From: Thermoplasmatota archaeon | GTDB taxonomy: Archaea > Thermoplasmatota > Thermoplasmata > UBA10834 | Length of the DNA stretch: 64,000 bases | Assembly (NCBI GenBank): GCA_018818785.1 | Contig: JAHIRF010000002.1 | Coordinates: forward strand, 199,874-263,873 | Direction of reading: 5' to 3' | In this document: piece by piece, positions 59,213 through 64,000 of the stretch | Layout of the letters: each line of letters starts with the position of its first letter | Numbering within the stretch: position 1 is the stretch's first letter | Made by a program: the position numbers and the translations under genes | The notes under the pieces: generated by a model | What the model was told of the DNA's origin: nothing | The model's database searches: none | The model's input: only the letters and a program-made list of their open reading frames with translations

Positions 59213-59927
59213 CCGTGTCCTTGGGGAACCAGGCACCACAATTCTTGCAGACGTAATCCTTGGTTGGCGACTGCGCGCCACATATCTCGCAAACCTTCAC
59301 CCCCAGGGGTAGGTCTCGTGGATGAGGACCCGATGTGAATCCGACCTCATCATCGGCCGTGACGTCGAACTCCGCTTGAATGAGACGTTCGAAAGCACTG
59401 TGCTTCGGCGTTGCACTGGCCTTCCGAACAGCACGTGCATGCACAGCAGCCTCATCCTGCTGCTTCTTGGCCAGTTTGACCCTTTGTTTCCTTGCACGCT
59501 CAATCTCAGCATTCCTGCTGGTGGTGAACGTCATCATTATTAGCAGGCCTTTGAGCGAAATACCGAAGAGGATGATGTAAACTATCTTAGTCATGTCGAA
59601 CTCGACAAAGTAAGGACCGAAGGAGAACTGCGCGATCCCGCCGCCAAATATGATGAAAAGCCACATGCCCACGAATATCAATGCTGTAATGCCGAATAGC
59701 ATGCGCTTGTAAGTCCCAGGTCGATGTATCGCTTCGAGGGTGCTCGATGCGACGATCATCCCGCCAAAGAATACGACAAACATCTCAATATTCGGCATGA
59801 AGGTTGTGGACAGCTGAGGGTAGTTGTTCGTCACCAAGTCCACAAGGATGAGGGGGACGATGACGAATCTGAGTGCCTCCGTGAACGATGTCCACACTGC
59901 ATCTGAGACCCTATTCTTGCGGGTCAT
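59205..59927 (-). CDS. membrane protein with C-terminal zinc ribbon
   Basis: Several TM segments then VCEICGAQSPTKDYVCKNCGAWFP. Confidence 0.7.
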   Translation of the reverse strand: MTRKNRVSDAVWTSFTEALRFVIVPLILVDLVTNNYPQLSTTFMPNIEMFVVFFGGMIVASSTLEAIHRPGTYKRMLFGITALIFVGMWLFIIFGGGIAQFSFGPYFVEFDMTKIVYIILFGISLKGLLIMMTFTTSRNAEIERARKQRVKLAKKQQDEAAVHARAVRKASATPKHSAFERLIQAEFDVTADDEVGFTSGPHPRDLPLGVKVCEICGAQSPTKDYVCKNCGAWFPKDTVI

Positions 59928-59940
59928 GCAGATCCCTCCA

Positions 59941-60726
59941 TCATGACAACCACCCCGAATCGAAGGGGACGGTCTCTACGAAATCGTACCCCGCAATCGT
60001 GGTTTCGAGCACCATACGATCAGGAATCGCGCTGAACGGCAAATCGAACGAGAACGTGCCGCTATGCGTCTCACCGAGGGATACATACTCAACATCCTGG
60101 ACTATCAGAGTGCTCCCATTGAATAATTTCGCGGTTATGATGGTGCCACCAAGCGATTCCAATATGCGAGAAGTGAACACATGATAGTCGATCTCAAGTT
60201 GCACACCATCGGATCGAACATCATCAACTCCAATATCCTGGATGAGCGCATCCCAGGGAACACTCACAGAGTACTCAGCATAGAAATGGATCAGCTTCAT
60301 CGTGTAATAGCAGGATACTTCGATGGCGAAGTTGAGAAAATCGTCATTGAAGAGGAGCCAGACGATGCTTGCGTCATGGAAATCATCGAGTCGGAAGGAG
60401 AAATCAATCGTATCAGATGTTACAGCTCCAGCCGGGATCGTTCCGATGTCGATGGTATCAGAATGAACCGGGACGGATGTGTAATTAGTCACCTCATACG
60501 AAATCTCTAGCTCACTAACATCATAGAATCCGCCGTTATCAATGGAATAAGGAGCGGACACGTATACAACGCCATCTTCGTAGGACCATTCAACATCCTC
60601 GGACTCCGGGAGGTTGATCTTGAAATCCCCACTGGGAAAAGGCCATATGCTGGTGAACGCTAACGCGAGTATCAGAAGGTTGACGACCGCGATGGCCACT
60701 TGTATGACGCGAATCCGAGCTACCAT
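59941..60726 (-). CDS. hypothetical protein with N-terminal TM and extracytoplasmic beta-rich domain
   Basis: N-terminal hydrophobic segment VIQVAIAVVNLLILALAFTSIWPF followed by a beta-rich region. Confidence 0.6.
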   Translation of the reverse strand: MVARIRVIQVAIAVVNLLILALAFTSIWPFPSGDFKINLPESEDVEWSYEDGVVYVSAPYSIDNGGFYDVSELEISYEVTNYTSVPVHSDTIDIGTIPAGAVTSDTIDFSFRLDDFHDASIVWLLFNDDFLNFAIEVSCYYTMKLIHFYAEYSVSVPWDALIQDIGVDDVRSDGVQLEIDYHVFTSRILESLGGTIITAKLFNGSTLIVQDVEYVSLGETHSGTFSFDLPFSAIPDRMVLETTIAGYDFVETVPFDSGWLS

Positions 60727-60799
60727 CTCTGTTCAGCGCTCGGGGATATAGCTGAGCGATAATAAACTTAGAGTCATCCTTATCGAAAAAGGTGTCAGA

Positions 60800-62134
60800 T
60801 CAGAGGTCCCCATCGAAAGAGGGATAGTCATAAGCCTCCTCCCCCTCGAAATAGCAGTAGTGGACCTTGGTGAAACCCTTCTTGAATTCGATCACTTCGT
60901 TCCTGATTACATCTGGATCAGCGCCCTTCGCCACAACCTGGTGTATCAGCTCTGCGATGACATCCATGTCCCCCTCTTTCATGCCGATTCGGGTGACCTC
61001 CTGTGATCCTAGACGAATACCGGAGGGTCTTACAGGATTCGAATCCCATGGCAGGAGGTTCTTATTGGCAATGATGTTGGCCTTCTCCAGCGCCTTTGCG
61101 ACCTTCGCACCGCCCTGGAACTCCTCGACGTCGAGCACCAGTGTATGGGACTCAGTGAATCCCAGATGCTCGCAGAGCACATCCATCCCACGGGTGTGTA
61201 ACGATTGTGCAAGAGCCTTCGCATTGCGTATCGTCTGATCCGCGTATGCTTCGCCGAACTCCTTGGTTTCGGCCAGGGTGATGGCAAGAGCGGCGACTGA
61301 CTGCAAATGGTGATTACTCGTGACCCCGGGGAATACGCCCCGTCTGAGCGATGACTCCAATCCATCCTTTCCCGAATCGGACAGTATCATCCCGTGCTGA
61401 GGACCGGGGAGTGTCTTGTGAGTGCTTCCAGACACGACGTCGATCCCTTGTCTAAGCGGGTCCTGAAATCTCTTGGCAGCTATGAGACCAAGAACGTGGG
61501 CCGCATCATACCAGGTAGTGCAGCCAACCTCCTCGATGACATCCCTCAGTTCATCGAGGGGTGTCGGGAAAAGGTAGACGGACTGGCCGAAAAGAGCCAC
61601 TCTCGGCTTGACCTCACGTATCAGCTTCCTAGCGCCCGCGACGTCGATGTTCATCGATTTTTCGTCGAACGGATAATTGAATGTCTTAACACCACGAAGA
61701 CCTGTCGCGCCAATCTTCGCATGTGAGATATGTCCACCATCAGAGAGGGCAACAGTCGTCATCTTGTCACGGGGCTTGGCAATAGCCATGAGAACGGCAA
61801 GGTTCGATACGGTGCCCGACGTTGGGCGGACATCCACGAACCTGCATCCGAAGACCTCTTTGGCGAGGTCCTCGCAGATAACCTCGATCTCGTCCACGAA
61901 TATGTTGCCCTGATAGTATCGCTTCCCAGGTAGTCCCTCCGCATATCTGTTGTGCAGATCTGAATTCATTGCTTCCCTTGCGGCTGGGCTCATGACGTTC
62001 TCGGATGCGATCAACGGGATCGAGTCCTTGAACCATTGATTGTGTTTGCGCGTGATAGTACGTATCGATTGCGCAATCTCTCTTGGTGAAGGCACGATGT
62101 CAGGGAAACAATCGTAGATTAAAAAATTATGCAC
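60800..62134 (-). CDS. glyA: serine hydroxymethyltransferase
   Basis: IPLIASENVMSPAAREAMNSDLHNRYAEGLPGKRYYQG, VVSGSTHKTLPGPQHG. Confidence 0.97.
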   Translation of the reverse strand: MHNFLIYDCFPDIVPSPREIAQSIRTITRKHNQWFKDSIPLIASENVMSPAAREAMNSDLHNRYAEGLPGKRYYQGNIFVDEIEVICEDLAKEVFGCRFVDVRPTSGTVSNLAVLMAIAKPRDKMTTVALSDGGHISHAKIGATGLRGVKTFNYPFDEKSMNIDVAGARKLIREVKPRVALFGQSVYLFPTPLDELRDVIEEVGCTTWYDAAHVLGLIAAKRFQDPLRQGIDVVSGSTHKTLPGPQHGMILSDSGKDGLESSLRRGVFPGVTSNHHLQSVAALAITLAETKEFGEAYADQTIRNAKALAQSLHTRGMDVLCEHLGFTESHTLVLDVEEFQGGAKVAKALEKANIIANKNLLPWDSNPVRPSGIRLGSQEVTRIGMKEGDMDVIAELIHQVVAKGADPDVIRNEVIEFKKGFTKVHYCYFEGEEAYDYPSFDGDL

Positions 62135-62296
62135 CCAAGAAATAGACTAATTCCTCATGAGATGTTGTGAAACTCGGCAAGAAAGCTATGATGCCGCCTG
62201 TGTTGGCAACTCGAATTGACTTTCGCGGATTCACGAGGTTCCACTCGAAGCAGTGGAAACGAAGGTGCGATTTGCCCAGGATATGTATTTATATGC

Positions 62297-62317
62297 TGTG
62301 CGACAATGTGTCATACA
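62297..62317. promoter_or_regulatory. operator-like dyad TGTNNGACA-NNN-TGTCNNACA
   Basis: tgtgcgacaatgtgtcataca, downstream of TATA-like tatgtatttatatg and 17 bp before the CopG start. Confidence 0.6.
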
Positions 62318-62333
62318 AGGCTCCGCGATTACG

Positions 62334-62738
62334 ATGACCACGAAGACCGCACGCATCAATGTCCGAGTACCCGATGACGATCTCAGGGAACTAGAGGCAA
62401 TCAGAGAGAGGACAGGCCTGCAGAGCGTCTCCGATGTTGTTAGGGAGGCAATCTCAGCGTACCTTCACGACGAGGCAGTTACATGGAACTCCGAGAAGGT
62501 CACTGCGATTGTCCCTTCGGCCCTTGCCGAAGACGTCGAGATGTTCATTGCCAGTGGGGATGCGACTGACATATCGCAGGCAGTCACGGTCGCCCTTGCC
62601 GGATGGGTCGATGATAGGAAGCAATACTATCTCGAGGGCAGGGAACTCCTACGCCAGAAGATCGCAGAGGCGATGGACGAACGCAGTACGAAGAAAGGGA
62701 TGGATCGTACCGCAGACAGGATGATGCGTAATCGATAG
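62334..62738 (+). CDS. CopG/ribbon-helix-helix transcriptional regulator
   Basis: TARINVRVPDDDLRELEAIRERTGLQSVSDVVREAISAYL; second RHH-like region follows. Confidence 0.85.
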   Translation: MTTKTARINVRVPDDDLRELEAIRERTGLQSVSDVVREAISAYLHDEAVTWNSEKVTAIVPSALAEDVEMFIASGDATDISQAVTVALAGWVDDRKQYYLEGRELLRQKIAEAMDERSTKKGMDRTADRMMRNR

Positions 62739-62883
62739 AGTTCCAAGTGTAGAACGGAAGCCTTGGACTGAGGCCGGGAATATCCTGAGGTCTCACAATT
62801 CAGAGAGAGGGAAAGGAAGGGCTTGCCTTCGGAAGGCATGCAAAGACAGCTTGAGGGGCACAGCCCCCTCACATCACTTTTTT
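62739..62883 (+). other. run of four predicted hairpins ending in a T-tract downstream of the CopG gene
   Basis: AGT(t)CCAAG/CTTGGACT; TGAGGCC/GGTCTCA; TGCCTT-CGG-AAGGCA; TGAGGGG-cacagc-CCCCTCA then T6 at 62878-62883. Confidence 0.5.
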
Positions 62884-62927
62884 AAAACAAAACCCAACAG
62901 ATACACGCAACTGCGGAATCATCGTGT

Positions 62928-63968
62928 TCACTTTTTTGATAGAATCGTCTTAAGTCGCTCGATTGGTTCAGTGGAGGAAGGGTCGACCTTGTTGAGGACC
63001 GCCGTGTACACGCTTACATAATCCCCAAGCATCACAAGAGAGAGCATCCTTGACATCAAGCTGCTCCCCGTGCCTTCGATCGAATGGGCCTGCGCATGGC
63101 AGCGCACGATGTCTATCGTCGCCTCAATTCGGTCAGTCATCCGCTCCTCGCAAGCATCCTTATCCAAGAAGACGATTGAAAAACCCTTTCCGCGAGGGTC
63201 GGACGAATACCCAACAATCTCGTTGTGGTCCATCTCCGGCAATTCTGAAGAGAATGCGAGACACTTTGCGTTCTCATTGAGCTGGTTCGCCCACCTCTTG
63301 GCAACCGGCGCTGAAGCTCCATGTCCGACTATGACTGGGATTCGGCCAAACATCTCATGAGCGATCTTCTTTGCAGGGTTATCAAGAGTGGGGACGGCCG
63401 GACCACACAGCTCACTGATCTTCGCAAGAATGCGTTGCGACTCTTCGACCTGTTTATCCGGCTTGGCAGCCCCCACCCGCTCAACAACGCCGACCATTGC
63501 CCCGAACATGTACCCAATGGTCGCCCTCGGAGGAAGGCCCGTTGGTATCCTCGCATGCGGTATCGAAGAAACAGATGCGACATCCGCGAGCTTGCCCCCT
63601 GATGAGATGGAGACGATCTTGGACCTCTTCTTCCTTGCATCTTCGAGCATACACAGGCTCTCCGCAGTGTTGCCCGAATAGCTTGCAACAATCACTAGCG
63701 AGTCCTTGCCCACATAGCTCGGAACCGTATAGGATCTGATGACCTCGCATGGAATCGCACACGAATCGGTCAGCCACGCCTTTAGGAGGTCACCACCTAT
63801 TGCCGAACCGCCCATGCCACATATCACTATGTTCTTGGAAGTGAAGTTGGAAAGCCCTGTCCTGCGTCCGCGTCTCAAACCCTCAGAGAGATGATCAGGC
63901 ATCTTCCCGATGAGGGACATCATGCCCTTTCGATCGACGGCGCGGATGTTCTTGACTGAATCGAGCAT
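62928..63968 (-). CDS. bifunctional phosphoglucose/phosphomannose isomerase (SIS domain)
   Basis: NIVICGMGGSAIGGDLLKAWL, VASYSGNTAESLCML, NENAKCLAFSSELPEMDHNEIVGY. Confidence 0.93.
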   Translation of the reverse strand: MLDSVKNIRAVDRKGMMSLIGKMPDHLSEGLRRGRRTGLSNFTSKNIVICGMGGSAIGGDLLKAWLTDSCAIPCEVIRSYTVPSYVGKDSLVIVASYSGNTAESLCMLEDARKKRSKIVSISSGGKLADVASVSSIPHARIPTGLPPRATIGYMFGAMVGVVERVGAAKPDKQVEESQRILAKISELCGPAVPTLDNPAKKIAHEMFGRIPVIVGHGASAPVAKRWANQLNENAKCLAFSSELPEMDHNEIVGYSSDPRGKGFSIVFLDKDACEERMTDRIEATIDIVRCHAQAHSIEGTGSSLMSRMLSLVMLGDYVSVYTAVLNKVDPSSTEPIERLKTILSKK

Positions 63969-64000
63969 ATGCCTAAGACCAAATGGAAGATGTACGTCGG

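Noticed and set aside
1-64000. CRISPR arrays, rRNA operons, transposase/IS elements, prophage structural genes
   Set aside because: No regularly spaced repeat arrays, rRNA-like sequence, transposase motifs or phage structural genes were seen; the only recombinase is the Xer-like gene.

Overview
A 64 kb chromosomal window from an archaeon, probably a Thermoplasmatota-type euryarchaeon. This is inferred from the gene content: RFC-S and RFC-L, DnaG, TBP, thermosome, proteasome beta, aCPSF1, Hjc, TAW1-like enzyme, NreA, archaeal TopA, ADP-forming acetyl-CoA synthetase and MptD. The window is gene-dense and mostly housekeeping. There is one confident tRNA gene (tRNA-Ser, anticodon CGA, minus strand), no rRNA and no CRISPR array. 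Accessory or unusual parts are: (i) a Tad/type IV-pilus-like locus at about 1.3-6.5 kb with divergent pilin-like genes; (ii) a short Xer-type recombinase gene with a 24-bp near-palindrome in its leader, followed by a ~1 kb non-coding stretch; (iii) a Fic gene flanked by imperfect direct repeats that resemble degenerate tRNA 3' ends, with a perfect 13-bp inverted repeat over its promoter; (iv) a LonB-like AAA+ ATPase with a zinc ribbon and no S16 protease domain; (v) a secreted lamin-tail/PLD/PKD protein; (vi) a possible structured ncRNA at 56.8-56.9 kb; (vii) a CopG-type regulator with an operator-like dyad in front and four consecutive hairpins behind; (viii) several GC hairpin plus T-tract terminator-like elements. 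Product calls are motif and family recognition by eye. No database search or folding program was run.
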